Origin: Diaporthe sp. PMI_573
Taxonomy: Eukaryota; Ascomycota; Sordariomycetes; Diaporthales; Diaporthaceae
Direction of reading: 5' to 3'
Length of the DNA stretch: 64,000 bases
Assembly (NCBI GenBank): GCA_021399435.1
Contig: JAJTUP010000053.1
Location: 310,001 to 374,000, forward strand
Of this stretch, positions 47,359-58,799 are shown piece after piece. A model generated the notes under the pieces. The model did no database searches and had not been told where the DNA came from. It was given only the letters and a program-made list of their open reading frames with translations. A program made the position numbers and the translations under genes. Positions within the stretch are counted from its first letter, which is position 1, and each line of letters starts with the position of its first letter.

Positions 47359-49990
47359 ATGGAGCCAAAACCGGCTTACCTCGAGGAGGTAGAAGATGAG
47401 GACTTGGATATCGACGCGCCGGCCGCGGACGATGAAGAACCAGATCAGGATGATCTCACCATCCTCGAAATGCTTGAGGAGGATGGCATTGATCTCGACG
47501 ACGGAGACCTGGATGACGAGGAGGATGGCAGCGAAGCTTCAGCAGCTCTACAACACCCTTCATCTGTTGGCGCAAAAGCAGCAAGATTCGTTGCAGCACA
47601 GCGAAGAAAGCTGATTTGGTTCAAGCAACGCGCGAAGAATGACTCGGATGATCAGCTCAGGGACGAGACAATAGAGGAAGCCAAGCAGCGAATGCGGGAG
47701 GCTGGTGAGCTCCAACCCGAGATTCCTGACGAGCTGCGGCGCGCCGCTCCCACGGCTTTCCAGACCAAATTTGCGTCCTACATCGAGAGCATTGTGAAAG
47801 ATCAGGCAAGAATCACTGAGCCTGACGAACCGATCTTTACGTCCGAGAACGCAGTGCCCCCTATTATATGGGCGAAAGCAGCGTCACAATGGATTCCGCC
47901 AGCAGTCCAGGCTAAATTTCTCGCGCGGGAGGAGCCAGATCTGTCCGACATTGGGTGGGATGATACAGAAGACTGGGCCGTGTACTGGTGCGGGTTGTTA
48001 AAAGCTCTTCCAACCCAACACTGCCATTCCTATATTGGTTCCGCTACTTCGCTGTCTTGCCGCAAAAACGAGAAGAGCGGTGCAAAAAGACGAAGAACTG
48101 CACATGACAGCCCCAACTGTAACATAACTGCGTAAGTTTACACCGCCATCGACACAGATCTGGGCCCATATTGTTTACTGACAAATCAAAAATAGACCAA
48201 ATATGTTCCATAGTCTCAAAGTCCAAAAGTTCAAAGTTGATGGAAGAGAAATCCAGCGTCCCGCAGTTTGGTCTCTCCTCATGCGCATACCAATTCAGGT
48301 CTTACACAAGAGCACTTCGGCTCAGCTCACAACCTTGAGACTCATTTGTCTCTTAACCGAGGCAGTCTTCCACGATTGGTTGGGCTCATATCACTACAGA
48401 GTTGGTTCCCTGAATGCCTCAAGTCCGTGGGACCGCCCCGACCGGATTTGGCTCGGCACCAATAGTTTTCCGCCGTTGTCAAAGGGCATTCCGGCGACAT
48501 GGTCTGCAGAGCTCACGAAGCGAAGACGTCGGCTGAAGGCCAGGCAACACGGGAAGAAGTACCGTGCCCGGTGTCTGGAAAAGGACGCCGCCGGAGTCAA
48601 AAAGCGCAAGACAGAGCAATCGCGAGCGCGAGCAAAGGCACTCCGGGGGCCAAATCCGGATCCAAAGGCGCAGGATCCCGCTAACCCAGTCAGCTTGCGT
48701 CGGGTGATCAAATACTTTGAGGACGACCCTGTTAAGTTCATGGCTCATCTGATGAAGTGGCGTGGAGTTTCCGCCAAGGATCAAGTTGCCATCATTCAAG
48801 CGGACAACGGACCACTTTTGGATCGCGAAATTGTTCACTCGGTGACAAGGGTGGAGCTGGAACACTTCAACAGGTTGATAAATAAGATATGCTACGATGC
48901 CTTGAAAGCTTCGAAGAGGAAACCCCGAGATACCCACTGGAATGTCGGCAGAGAGTATGTCCCCATACAGAGCAAGCATGCCGACGACAAACCAAAAAAG
49001 GCTTGGCTTGTGTGCCCAGTGTCTGGGTGCCCCAGATCTGATCCTTTCTCATCACGACCCAGCGTCGTAGCACATGTTGTTGCGGTCCACAAAAAGTCAC
49101 GTTCAGAAGCCAACAACCTAGTGCCAAAGTGCGAGCGGGGGGCGGGAAGTGCTGGACGCTTTAAGTGTCACATTGACGGCTGTGCGAAAGCCAAGTCTGG
49201 TTTCAAAGACTCGTTCAATCTGAAAGCGCATTTAATGGCGTCTCGGACAGGTCACAGGTTATCTGAAGCAGAGGCCGACGAGGCCGTGGAAACCTATTCT
49301 GTGCCAAAGATAAAAAAAGGGGGGCCTCACAAATGTTTCCTGCGAGATTGTCCCGGAGCCAAAATTGGGTTCGCCAGGCCCAGTGCTCTCAGGGAACACC
49401 TCGAGCAAAGGCACAAGTTTTCAAAAGAACAATCCCGGCAATTATTGCCTACGCCTGAGTTGGGATGTTCTTCGACGAAAATGGCTCTTGAGCGGGAGCT
49501 CAAGAGACCGGAAATGGAAGCTCTCGCAGAGAAATTCGAAAGAGATTTGGGTAAGGTGGGCACCAGATCTGGAACTCACAAAGCGGCAGGTGAAGAAGAT
49601 ATGGACGTGGAGGCAACAGATGGTTTCCAGGAAGATGCCGAATCTGGTTCCCCTGAAGCGAGTGAGCCTGAAGACATGGACATCGATGAGATCCTCAGTG
49701 TCCAGGACGAGACCAGATCTGGACCGCCGTTTGTGCGCTTGAATCTCAAGTCTCGTGGTAGGCCAAGGCTGTTGTGTCTGGAAGAAGAGCGAAAAGGAGC
49801 TCTGAGTCCCAAATCTGGTATGGGAAATGGGAAGTCCTTCATGCGGTTGAATCTCAAGTCTCGGGGTCGGCCAGGATTGGTTTGTCTGGACCAACTTCGC
49901 AGTTCAAAGGTGGTCAAGCCCAGATCTGGGCCGGTTCCAGAGAAGCATCGGAGCTTGAAGCAACGGTCTTTGTCTGATTGGTTGGCCTGA
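47359..49990 (+). CDS. GIY-YIG-like nuclease motif plus C2H2 zinc-finger protein
   Basis: Exons 47359-48131 and 48196-49990 (64-nt intron, GCGTAAGT donor, ACTGAC branch, AATAG acceptor); 855 aa. Residues 1-60 are very acidic. At about residues 208-245 the chain reads VYWCGLLK, then SYIGSATSL at Y225, then SGAKRRR. This is the spacing and pattern of a GIY-YIG endonuclease core (GIY-like, YIG, downstream Arg); it is followed by LRLICLLTEAVFHDWLG, as in multi-copy fungal proteins I recall with the same layout. An Arg/Lys-rich helix and three finger-like units follow: CPVSGC..HVVAVH (about 529-560), CHIDGC..HLMASRTGH (about 575-606) and CFLRDC..HLEQRH (about 635-665). The tail has repeated RLNLKSRGRP. 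Catalytic activity is an inference. The gene carries many CCA-N4-TGG motifs in its own coding sequence. Confidence 0.68.
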
Positions 49991-50162
49991 TTTGGTCTCG
50001 AGGCGGCAGGGTTTGACATGGTCGGAATCATTATTTGCTGGGAAAATCACTGGTTGCTGGGAATTATCACTTGCTGGGAATCAATATTCGTGGAGGATTA
50101 GGGTAATTCTCTCTAGTTCTCGCCGGAATGAATCCAAAAAAGGTTTAACATAATCGTGCATC

Positions 50163-50825
50163 ATGACCACGGAATCCCCTATTCATTCGAAGAGCATCGA
50201 GGCGACAATCCAGTCGATGAAGGCAGACATTCAGAGCGAGCAGCGCCAAGCAAATAAAGCTTTTACACCAGAAATTAAAGCAGAGATGATTCAGGTTTAC
50301 AAGCTCTGCAAGCAAGAAAAAGGTAAGGAAAATTTCTTTAACGACCTCGATGGATCAACACTGACTCGCTTAGGTGGGGGATGCTTTGCGCGGATCAAAG
50401 ACATCATGCAGAGGAACGTCGTGAAGCACAAGAACGCAATGTATCGCAGGGCGAGCAAACGGGTTCTAAATGAACTGAACAAGATCTTCGAGTCCAACAG
50501 CAAGGAGATGGCGGATTCGGCTCATACCATCGTTGAGGGGCTCCAGAAGGACTTCGAGATGATTTTGATCAACTCCGAGATGATCGAGGCATCTGAAGTT
50601 GCGCGGGACCACATCCGTGGCATTTTGCAGGGAGTTGACGCCCGGTTCGGATCAATCTTGTCTGGGGAGCTAATGGAGGTCAACCCGGCTCAGCCACCCG
50701 TATGCGAGCCTCAGCAGCTTCCCGACGTGAGCATGGCTGATGTCGACACTGCCCCAGGCGAGGTGACCGAGGCGGCCGAGGCTATTCCGAGCGTTGAGGA
50801 CGTTTATATGGACACTGCGCTGTGA
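50163..50825 (+). CDS. Short helical protein, dynamin-like NTPase tail resemblance
   Basis: A single exon of 220 aa, 172 bp after the preceding gene on the same strand. It is mostly helical: AFTPEIKAEMIQVYKLCKQE, then GGCFARIKDIMQRNV, NAMYRRASKRVLNELNKIF and a DFEMILI segment, ending in an acidic disordered tail. This order (ARIKDIM.., HK.AMYRRAS, long helix, KDFEMI) resembles the C-terminal stalk of large fungal dynamin-like/DUF7605 NTPases, but the P-loop GTPase part is absent. It may be a truncated relic or a stand-alone gene. The first ATG lies in an acceptable context. Function unknown. Confidence 0.6.
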   Translation: MTTESPIHSKSIEATIQSMKADIQSEQRQANKAFTPEIKAEMIQVYKLCKQEKGKENFFNDLDGSTLTRLGGGCFARIKDIMQRNVVKHKNAMYRRASKRVLNELNKIFESNSKEMADSAHTIVEGLQKDFEMILINSEMIEASEVARDHIRGILQGVDARFGSILSGELMEVNPAQPPVCEPQQLPDVSMADVDTAPGEVTEAAEAIPSVEDVYMDTAL

Positions 50826-53500
50826 TCGCTGGCATGGCAGGGTGTTTGGTTCAGGGTGGTTTTCGGTTCATTCTCGGGTTGGTGATCATTCTTGGGATCG
50901 TATTTGGGCTGGAATGTCCTATCTGATGGCTCGCCGGATGGATACCGCATTTGAGTCCAGATTTGGCAGGTAACATGGAGCGATACTTGCGTAATGGCTT
51001 GTGGTATGCATGCTTGGGACGTCGACGACTTGACCTCATTTTTGGGCCCTTGGGAGTCCCAAGATAGCATAGGCATTTCGAGCGCAGATAGATGCAGCTC
51101 AGCTCACTGAAAATCGATCACTTTTTGACAAATATTGCCTTGTGATGGGCGTTGAAACTTGGACGAAACCACAAGTGTGCATGTTGTTGACCACTGGCAA
51201 TCCAGATCTAACCTTGTACCTCAGTAGGAATCTCGAATATCCTCATGCGAGGCAATATCCGGCGAGATACTCATCGGTGGGTTGACTCCCTGTGGCAACA
51301 CCCGGTAGTCCAATACTAATAGGATCCCCCCTCATGGACAGCTACCACAGGCTGACCTACCAAAGTATATGGGATGATCTCCTTTAGGATAACCATCTAC
51401 AGGACAACTTCTTGTAGGCTATAGGAGGATACCATATAGGAGGATGTCCTATAGGAGGATACCCAATAGGAGGATAACCCATAGGAGGATGTCTCATAGG
51501 AGGATACCCTGTAGGAGGATACCCAATAGGAGGATGTCCTCTAGGAAGACACCTATGTTATACTATAGGACGATATCCTACACGATATAATTCTATAGAC
51601 TGTAATAGATTAAAATTATAATGGGAGGGTATCCGATAGGAGAGTATCTCATAGAAGGGTGTGCTCCAAGAGGGTAGAGGTTGTGATGCAATTGGGGGAT
51701 ATCCTATGAGTTATCTCATGGGATGGTATCCAATGCTATAAGAATTTCTTTTTTGAGGTAGTTACCATCCCTGCAGATGGTATCATACAGATTGAGTGTG
51801 AGCAATTGTAAATCCATTGATTAAGCCTGGCTGTAGTACTGCATGATTTGGGGTCCTCTTGGAAACGAATCTCCTAAATCTCTATGCTCTTATTTGGCAT
51901 CCATTTCCTGATGGCACATTTGGACTTTCTCAGCCTCTGAAAACCCTGAGAGAGATGTACAAGCAAGCATGACACTGAGAGAATGATATTAGGGCCAAAG
52001 CTCAGAGCCCGGGGCTCCAGAGGAGTTCGCTGGCCTGCGTCACATGGAAAACAGCCCCCAACCACCAGCTAGGTGAACTGTCATGATTTGGGAACAGTCA
52101 ATGCCAAGCAGAGCTGAGAGTGCTTTGTACCAAGGTGGGCCTCTGGCCTGTCACGTCCCGTTGAAACCGAGACTGACTACTAGGTAGAGATGACGTTTGT
52201 CTTCTCCGTTGCATCCCACTCGGAATCTGCTTACAAGTCGAAACGGGCTTATCAGAGCTGATGACCACCACGCATGAAGAGTGCCTATCAGCCGGTGAAA
52301 GGCGTCAGCCACGACACGAGGCAATTAGTCGACCGAGGGGTGAGGCGTCGATATCCGAGACTCAGCTGGTGGTTCAGCTGTAGGCGCTTGTCAGTAGGCG
52401 CTTAGGCGCGGCTGCACTCCCTCGGCCATCATCCATGAGTTGCCCGGTCAGAAGACGAGACCGAGTGATTTAGGGATGAAGTGACGATGCCTGGCGGCGA
52501 GTGCCTAATGAGATGACGAAAGTCGGTGTAAGGGCTATATAGGCGCATTAATTGCGGCGACACGGCGAGGTCAAATGACCGGTATCAGCCTGGTTCATGC
52601 CATGGCTTCCGGGGCACGTGCTGGAAGAACAAGGTCGGCACCAGAGCATGCTGACTCCTGACTCGGAACCAGCGCCCTTATCGGCCGAGGCTCCGACGAT
52701 GCTCCGTTCCCAGGATTTCGTATCACACTCATGAGCAATCCATTTGGGGGCGGGGTGTCTGTGACCGTACCGCCATGGCTCAGGCTGATTAAGCTACACA
52801 GAAGATAGAGGTGTAACACGAAAGGGCACGCCGAACGAGATGGAATGAGATAAGCAATGAGATGAGCGAGGCCAGTGAGATGAGGTGCAGGTGGTCAGAG
52901 TTAGGCCAGGTCAAGGATACCTTGTTTCCTTTGTCCTGGAAAAAGCACCATGGGGGCGCTAGTTCATGCTGCAAGCGGTGGACAGCAGGGTGCGACCGAG
53001 TGAGTGAGTGAGACATGAGCACCTTGAGCCTCCCCCACCCCGGCCTTGGCCTCGTGCCGAGTTTGTACTAATTGTGCTCCTTGCGCTGGTGGTGGTGGCG
53101 GGTGGGCAGGCCTATCTCCCGTTTGGGTTTCCCGGCACCGTCCCCACTTCCAAGCTTGTCAGGCCCAGGCCAGGCCCAGAGCTTGACCACGCACACACCC
53201 TGGTAAATTACTTGCAGAGTCCCGTTGTTGAGGTGCGCTTCGTTACGACGCCGCCGTCACCCCGAGAGCTAAGCCCTGCTCGAACCTCACTTTTCACCAG
53301 CCTCTCACCTTCACAGGCCGAGACCCCGTGTGACAGCCACCACCTCCTCTTCCACCGACGACATGGCCACCAACCCATATCTCTAGCCAGCAGCCCTTGT
53401 AGACAAGGGTGTGTTGATCTACAAAGAGAACTGTGTCAATGCTGTGTGATTTCCACGGCCAATCCAGAGGATATCGTGTGCACACAATTGTCGCGTCACA
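50826..53500. other. 2.7 kb intergenic region with a repeat array
   Basis: No gene is supported. It contains one CCA-N4-TGG site at about 50952 and the 15-bp-unit array at 51365-51740. The last 500 bp are the C/T-rich leader of the gene starting at 53501. Confidence 0.55.
51365..51740. repeat. 15-bp unit array with internal inversion
   Basis: The first three units (about 51367-51412) are plus sense (TCTCCTTTAGGATAA type). From about 51415 the array reads ATAGGAGGATACCCA, ATAGGAGGATAACCC, ATAGGAGGATGTCTC and similar at exact 15-bp spacing to about 51545, then decays to about 51740. It is the same unit family as the 43.2-kb array in opposite dominant sense. Confidence 0.75.
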
Positions 53501-55585
53501 ATGGACCTCGACGATACCGCGAAACTCATCGCGGAGGCCCAGGCCAAGCTTGCCGAGCTGGACAATCGCGTTGCTGTATACAGGCGTCGGATGGCGGCCG
53601 AGTTCAATCGCTTCTCAGGGGACCAGCTTCAGAATGCGCCCCCAGACGTTGCCTACCGGTTTTCGCAGGCTGTGACCGAGTCTCTCGTCAACTACCCTCA
53701 CCTGTTCCCTCCTGGAAGCCATCGTGGCCAAACATCACCCTTGGAATCTCCCACAGAGTCCCAAGACTCCCCGTGGCGCAACAAGGGCTCCCCACCGCCA
53801 ATTCTTCCTCACACCTCGGGGACTCCAAAGGAACCTCATCGAAGCACTCACGAGCGCGAATTGGAATTCCAGGGCCTTTTTACCCCCACATACCTCCCAC
53901 TTCTTGACAGTGCTGATCGCCCCATCCACTCACCACCCACCTCGCCTCTTGCCGAACCAACCTCCAACATCGACGACAAGCTAGCAATCAGAAACACCCA
54001 GACCTCAGAGGGCACCCAGACTTCCGAGGCTCCTCGGGTACCGGACCAGACCCCCGTCACAGAACCCACACCAACCTCAGAGGGCACCCAAACCTCTGAG
54101 AGCCCTCAGACACGGCCCAGGCCAAGTTTTCTGCGTCGTGCGACTGACGCATCCATCGACTCCACAGCAAGCGACTCCAGCAGTGCCAAGGTTCGAAAAA
54201 GTGCCCTGCGACGCTCCTCCGCAGGCTCATCACGGGCACCAGACAGCCCACGAGACACTCGTCGCGTGCGGTTTGAAGTCCAAGGTCAGGAAGTCTTACC
54301 TTCTTCATCGCCTCAGGCATCCACCACCGCACTTGCAGAGGTGGTCAGTGCCAGCTCAGAAAATTCAACAGCCCTTGCCGATACCGCACTTTCCGTTAAG
54401 TCGTTGGGCGACATTGACCGCGAGGACGACCCGCCGCCGAGGAAGGTCTCTTCATCTCAGGCTCTGCGCGCACTCTCGAAAGAGCCATTGGATGATCCAA
54501 CAACTTGGACCGTCGTGAATCCTGGATCTGAGGATCCGTATTCTGATGCTGATGCCGATCAAGGGAGTGAAGAATCATCCACAACTGCGTCATTGAATGC
54601 AGAGAACCGCGACGAGATGGCTCCCAAGCAGCTCCCCATTCACGTCAAGCCCGAGGGCGGTGGAGGACGAGGCGAGGGTGGTGTGAAGGAGGGTGGTAGT
54701 CCGGCAGAGGATGAGGCCACGGTCGAGATGGTCGAGAGCGTCCAGGCGGCGGATGACGAGTCTTCAGATGATGAGGATCCTCTCATGATAATGTCAAAGA
54801 AGGATTTTAAGAAGAAACTTAAGGCGACTGACTCCCAGGCTTCCAAGGTCCCTGATCCTGTCTCTGCTCAGCGCAACTATCCTGAGCCCACCGGCTCCGG
54901 ACGCAAGCTCACCCCGCCCCCCAAGGCCGAGCCCGTGCCCGTCGCTGCCAAGGGCAGGTCTGCTAATGTCGCCTCTGCCAGGCGGGCCGAGCCCGCTGAG
55001 GATGATGAGGACGAGGACGACATGTTCAATCTGGAGGCTGGCGATGGCGACGAGACCCTCGAGAAGGCCATCTCCGCCCGAGGCTCTCCCCAGAAGCATC
55101 TCCCTGAGCCGGCCGATGAGGAGCCTGAGGAAGACGACAAGTCGGACGAGCAGTCCGATGACCAGCTGACCGAGCACGAGGCTCAGTTCAAGCCCAATGC
55201 TCCGATCCAGGCCTCGCCTCCTATCGGCATGCCCATCAAGAAGACCACGGACATCCCTCCCAAGGTGCCCCCCATGCCTCAGGGGAGCGTCCCCAAGATG
55301 TCTGTCGGCTCGTACGGAGGAAAGCCCATCACCATGGCGCCGGTCAAGAACCCTGAGCTGCTGGAGAAGATTGCGAAATCTGAGGATGTCCGCCCCTTCT
55401 TCGTCGGTAGTGTCAACGGACGTAGCGGACCCGACCCCTCCAACGCTAAGAGCTACAGAGCCAGTCTGCCTAGTCCCGCTAGAGGCGGCCACACTCTCAT
55501 GGAGCGCTGGATGCGTGAGAAGGAGGAGGGCACCAAGTACGCCAGCGACAAGGAGGATGACGAGAACGAGAAGAAGAAGGAGTGA
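53501..55585 (+). CDS. Long acidic disordered protein, unassigned
   Basis: A single exon of 694 aa. Residues 1-70 form a helix (MDLDDTAKLIAEAQAKLAEL, then YRRRMAAEFNRF). About 75-620 is disordered, rich in Ser/Pro/Glu/Asp, with a repeated TSEGTQTSE motif near residue 170 and several acidic DDEDED blocks. The most conserved-looking part is the end: PVKNPELLEKIAKSEDVRPF, FVGSVNGRSGPDPSNAKSYR and HTLMERWMREKEEG. I do not recognise the family. The ATG at 53501 was chosen as the first one giving the helical N-terminus; the frame is open farther upstream without an ATG in good position. Confidence 0.75.
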   Translation: MDLDDTAKLIAEAQAKLAELDNRVAVYRRRMAAEFNRFSGDQLQNAPPDVAYRFSQAVTESLVNYPHLFPPGSHRGQTSPLESPTESQDSPWRNKGSPPPILPHTSGTPKEPHRSTHERELEFQGLFTPTYLPLLDSADRPIHSPPTSPLAEPTSNIDDKLAIRNTQTSEGTQTSEAPRVPDQTPVTEPTPTSEGTQTSESPQTRPRPSFLRRATDASIDSTASDSSSAKVRKSALRRSSAGSSRAPDSPRDTRRVRFEVQGQEVLPSSSPQASTTALAEVVSASSENSTALADTALSVKSLGDIDREDDPPPRKVSSSQALRALSKEPLDDPTTWTVVNPGSEDPYSDADADQGSEESSTTASLNAENRDEMAPKQLPIHVKPEGGGGRGEGGVKEGGSPAEDEATVEMVESVQAADDESSDDEDPLMIMSKKDFKKKLKATDSQASKVPDPVSAQRNYPEPTGSGRKLTPPPKAEPVPVAAKGRSANVASARRAEPAEDDEDEDDMFNLEAGDGDETLEKAISARGSPQKHLPEPADEEPEEDDKSDEQSDDQLTEHEAQFKPNAPIQASPPIGMPIKKTTDIPPKVPPMPQGSVPKMSVGSYGGKPITMAPVKNPELLEKIAKSEDVRPFFVGSVNGRSGPDPSNAKSYRASLPSPARGGHTLMERWMREKEEGTKYASDKEDDENEKKKE

Positions 55586-56635
55586 GCACCTTGCCTTGCT
55601 TTGGGTGCGGCTTGGTGGGGATCAGCATTGGGTTGGAGTCTGCATACTCAGGAACTCGGTGGAATTCGGCCACAGTTGGGAAATGGCGTTCGGGATTCAC
55701 AAGAAGGGGCATCTCGGCATTCATCATATGCGATACCCAGAATTGACTTGGATCAGGTCCATATTCAAATGAACTTGTTTGATATCCGCTTCCAGTGGTG
55801 AAATGTCTCGTGTTGCAATATTCCCGCAGTTCATGTCGGGCACCGATGCAGCTGACAGGACTCGTTCCAGTGCGCTCCATACTTGCGGCCGTGTGGCGCC
55901 CATTGCTGTTTGCTTTCGCGGCACAGGTATTGACGCATGTGAGAAGAGAGCCTGCACCAGCAATGAATCTTTTGGGGCCGTCAAGACTTTAAGATTACCC
56001 TTGAACAGGCTTGACGAAAAGCCCGTCACACAAAGACGTGTTCACTTAGAAATGGTAAGACATCCAATTAATATGACAATGCATATATCTAATACATTTC
56101 GCTACACACTGCCAAGTTGTCTGTGGCCCAGGGGATCTGCAAGTTGACCAGAGCTCTGGCTGGGCCGGCCCCAGCGCGGGCTGGCTCAGAGCTGGGAGGC
56201 GGGATGACTGGCCTGGACCGGGCTGGGGCCAGGATGCCTGCCCCAAGAATAGCATCAGAGGGCGTAAGTAGCCTCAGCCCGCCTAATTCTACCTCGCATC
56301 GGGCAGCACCTCCTCCAGCAACCTCTCTTCAACTTTTATGATAGCCGCCACTTCCTTTTTCACACCCGCCACAATCTATCTTTTCCCACATCTTGCAACC
56401 GATCCCGACGCCCCGGCTGGTACATCTTCCTGCTATCCGACGAGCAGATCTTGCCGGTTCCTCCATCGCCTTAATTACTGCGTCTGACAGCTCGCTGTGT
56501 CTGCATTTCTGCGCCGCTCGCGGGTAATAGATACCGTCGGCAGGCGCCGTGTTCGACCCGAAACCCACCGCTCGACCTCAGCCTGATCCGAGACCCCATT
56601 TCATTATCGACCGAGCATCATCAACAGCAGCTACT
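55586..56635. other. Intergenic region before PHO85
   Basis: About 1 kb. The last 300 bp are C/T-rich and look like promoter and leader of PHO85. No gene or repeat of interest is seen. Confidence 0.5.
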
Positions 56636-57712
56636 ATGGACGGCAAACGCCATCTCTCGTCGTTCCAGCAGTTGGAGAAGCTTGGAGAGGGTACATACGC
56701 AACTGTAAGTGCGGCGAACGCGACAGCCACCACCAGCCCCCCCGGTTTCCAGACAGCAGAATCCTGACGCAATTCTAAATAGGTCTTCAAAGGGCGCAAC
56801 CGACAAACCGGCGAATTCGTCGCGCTCAAGGAGATCCACCTCGATTCTGAGGAGGGAACACCCAGCACCGCCATCCGCGAGATATCGCTCATGAAAGAGC
56901 TCAAACACGAGAACATTGTCGCGCTACATGATGTGATACACACGGAGAACAAGCTTATGCTGGTGTTTGATTACATGGACGGTGATTTGAAGAAGTACAT
57001 GGATACCAAGGGCGACCGCGGTGCACTCCAGCCTATGCTCATCAAGTCCTTCATGTACCAGCTGCTGAAGGGTATCGATTTCTGCCACAAGAACAGGGTC
57101 CTGCACAGGGATCTGAAGCCTCAGAACCTTCTCATCAACAGCAAGGGCCAGTTGAAGCTGGGTGACTTCGGTCTCGCCAGGGCGTTTGGCATTCCAGTCA
57201 ACACCTTCAGCAACGAGGTTGTCACGCTATGGTATCGAGCCCCCGATGTCCTTCTGGGAAGCAGGACATACAACACCAGCATCGATATCTGGTCGGCAGG
57301 ATGCATCATGGCGGAGATGTACACAGGCCGGCCATTGTTCCCAGGCACCACCAACGAGGATCAGATCACCAGGATTTTCAGGATCATGGGAACACCAACG
57401 GAGCGTACGTGGCCCGGGATCACTCAGTTCCCAGAATACAAGCCAAACTTCCAGATGTACGCCACTCAGGACCTGCGCCAGATCCTACCCATGGTCGACG
57501 CAGCAGGCATTGACCTCCTGCAAAAGATGCTGCAGCTGCGCCCGGAGCTCCGGATCAGCGCCGCAGACGCCCTGCAGCACCACTGGTTCAGCGACCTGAT
57601 AGTGCAGCAGCACCAGCAGCAGCAACGGGCGATACAAGCACAGGCGCAAGCTAGGGCCTATACGCAAGTGCCATCGCAGGGTGTTCCGCCACAAGGCTAT
57701 GAGAACTACTAG
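56636..57712 (+). CDS. PHO85: Cyclin-dependent kinase Pho85/PhoA
   Basis: Exons 56636-56704 and 56783-57712 with a 78-nt intron; 332 aa. Pho85 pairs with several cyclins and controls phosphate response, glycogen, cell polarity and G1 events. All kinase landmarks are intact: glycine loop [11 protein letters not shown] (the intron falls between T and V), catalytic Lys39 in [26 protein letters not shown] identical in character to yeast Pho85, HRDLKPQN with D133, [11 protein letters not shown], and the GDLKKYMD segment. The C-terminal 35 residues are Gln/Ala-rich and disordered. Without splicing the first frame would stop in the intron. The next gene downstream on the same strand is SGF73. Firm call. 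Confidence 0.96.
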
Positions 57713-58799
57713 GACGGGTCGATTGAGCTTGGTCCTCGAGACTACCCAAGCTCTACGGCATCTGTGAAGAAGGTTGGCAGTAGTTAGCGTGCTCTTGCTC
57801 GTGCTCTTTGCTACTGGTGCCAATCGAGACCCGATGACGGGCTTGACAGCCCTCTACTGCCAAAACCCAGACTTTCGTTTACGCCCATGTCGGCAGCTAC
57901 GCGAAGGGCACAAACATTACGATCCCTGAGCTACAGGGTTCAGCGAGGGAGGCAAAGGCGCTTCCAGGGCCAGGAGGAGCCCTAGATCGCCCGGCGTTCG
58001 AAGGCGCTGGAGTCAATGGTACGGCCAGCTTCCTGGCAGGATCACTACGCACGGCGAAATCATGATTACCTTGGACCCGCGACCCAGTTCCGCTCAGTCC
58101 CCGCATTTTTCTGGGCAGGAACATTGAGAAGGGGTCTGGTGGGCAGCGGATATTGGGAGAGCGGGGATGTTTAGCAAAACTTTCAGCGTATTAATGATAA
58201 AGTCCCAATTTTAAATGAACAGCTATTACCGAGTGCCTGATGAGCTGCTCAGGAACCGAGCACGAGTAAAGAAGCGGGCTTGCATAACATACTTTGATAT
58301 ATGCTCGGATGAGATAGCTCTTCTTAGATGCATAGATCATGCCTCTACCGGTGCGTATGTGTCTACCCCAGTAGTGGAGACTCGGCCCCCCAGGCTTCGA
58401 GCATGGGTCGCCCCCCAGATCCACCTGCATCTCTAACCACTCCTGGCCCGTCGCGACCACATGCGAATTCATCATCGAGAGGGCCGGCTTGCGACATCCC
58501 ATCGCCATCCATCCCCGCCCCTCCAGGCATATTCTTTTTGGGTCCTTCCAGGACGACATTGGCAGCCTCCCCTTCGACCGTGCACCCTGAAGCGAATCCG
58601 AATCAGCCGCGCCCCGCACCGAAGCAACAGATCGCGGCCCGAGCCCAAGCTTCCTCGAATACGCGATCGCGCCACCCGGCCGTGACATATCTGAGCTTGC
58701 GCATAACCCGCTCCTGTCCATCACAGCCACATCGCAACACTGGCAGAAGCTGTGCTTTCCGCTCCCCGAGCGTGAAGGGGCGAGCCCCAGGTAGCCGCC
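57713..58799. other. Intergenic region PHO85/SGF73
   Basis: 1.09 kb with the 3' flank of PHO85 and the promoter of SGF73. Open frames at 58215-58816 have no recognisable domain. No repeat seen. Confidence 0.5.

Larger units (their letters stand above)
44737..50960. other. Island dense in CCA-NNNN-TGG palindrome-like motifs
   Basis: Thirty exact CCA-N4-TGG sites were found by eye between 44737 and 49930, plus one at about 50952. Random expectation is about 1.3 in that length. Typical forms are CCAGATCTGG (four near-identical sites at 49563, 49712, 49920 and the related CCAAATCTGG at 49809), CCAGAATTGG (44737, 44889, 45899), CCAGATTTGG (45189, 45784, 45983) and CCAGAAATGG (46068, 46155, 46242). 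Many one-mismatch forms also occur. Sites fall in coding, intronic and intergenic sequence and in different codon frames. Confidence 0.7.

Noticed and set aside
53008..53907. 299-codon frame with a hydrophobic start before the gene at 53501
   Set aside because: It starts with GTG and overlaps, in another frame, the coding sequence beginning at 53501; the hydrophobic stretch is likely chance in the leader.
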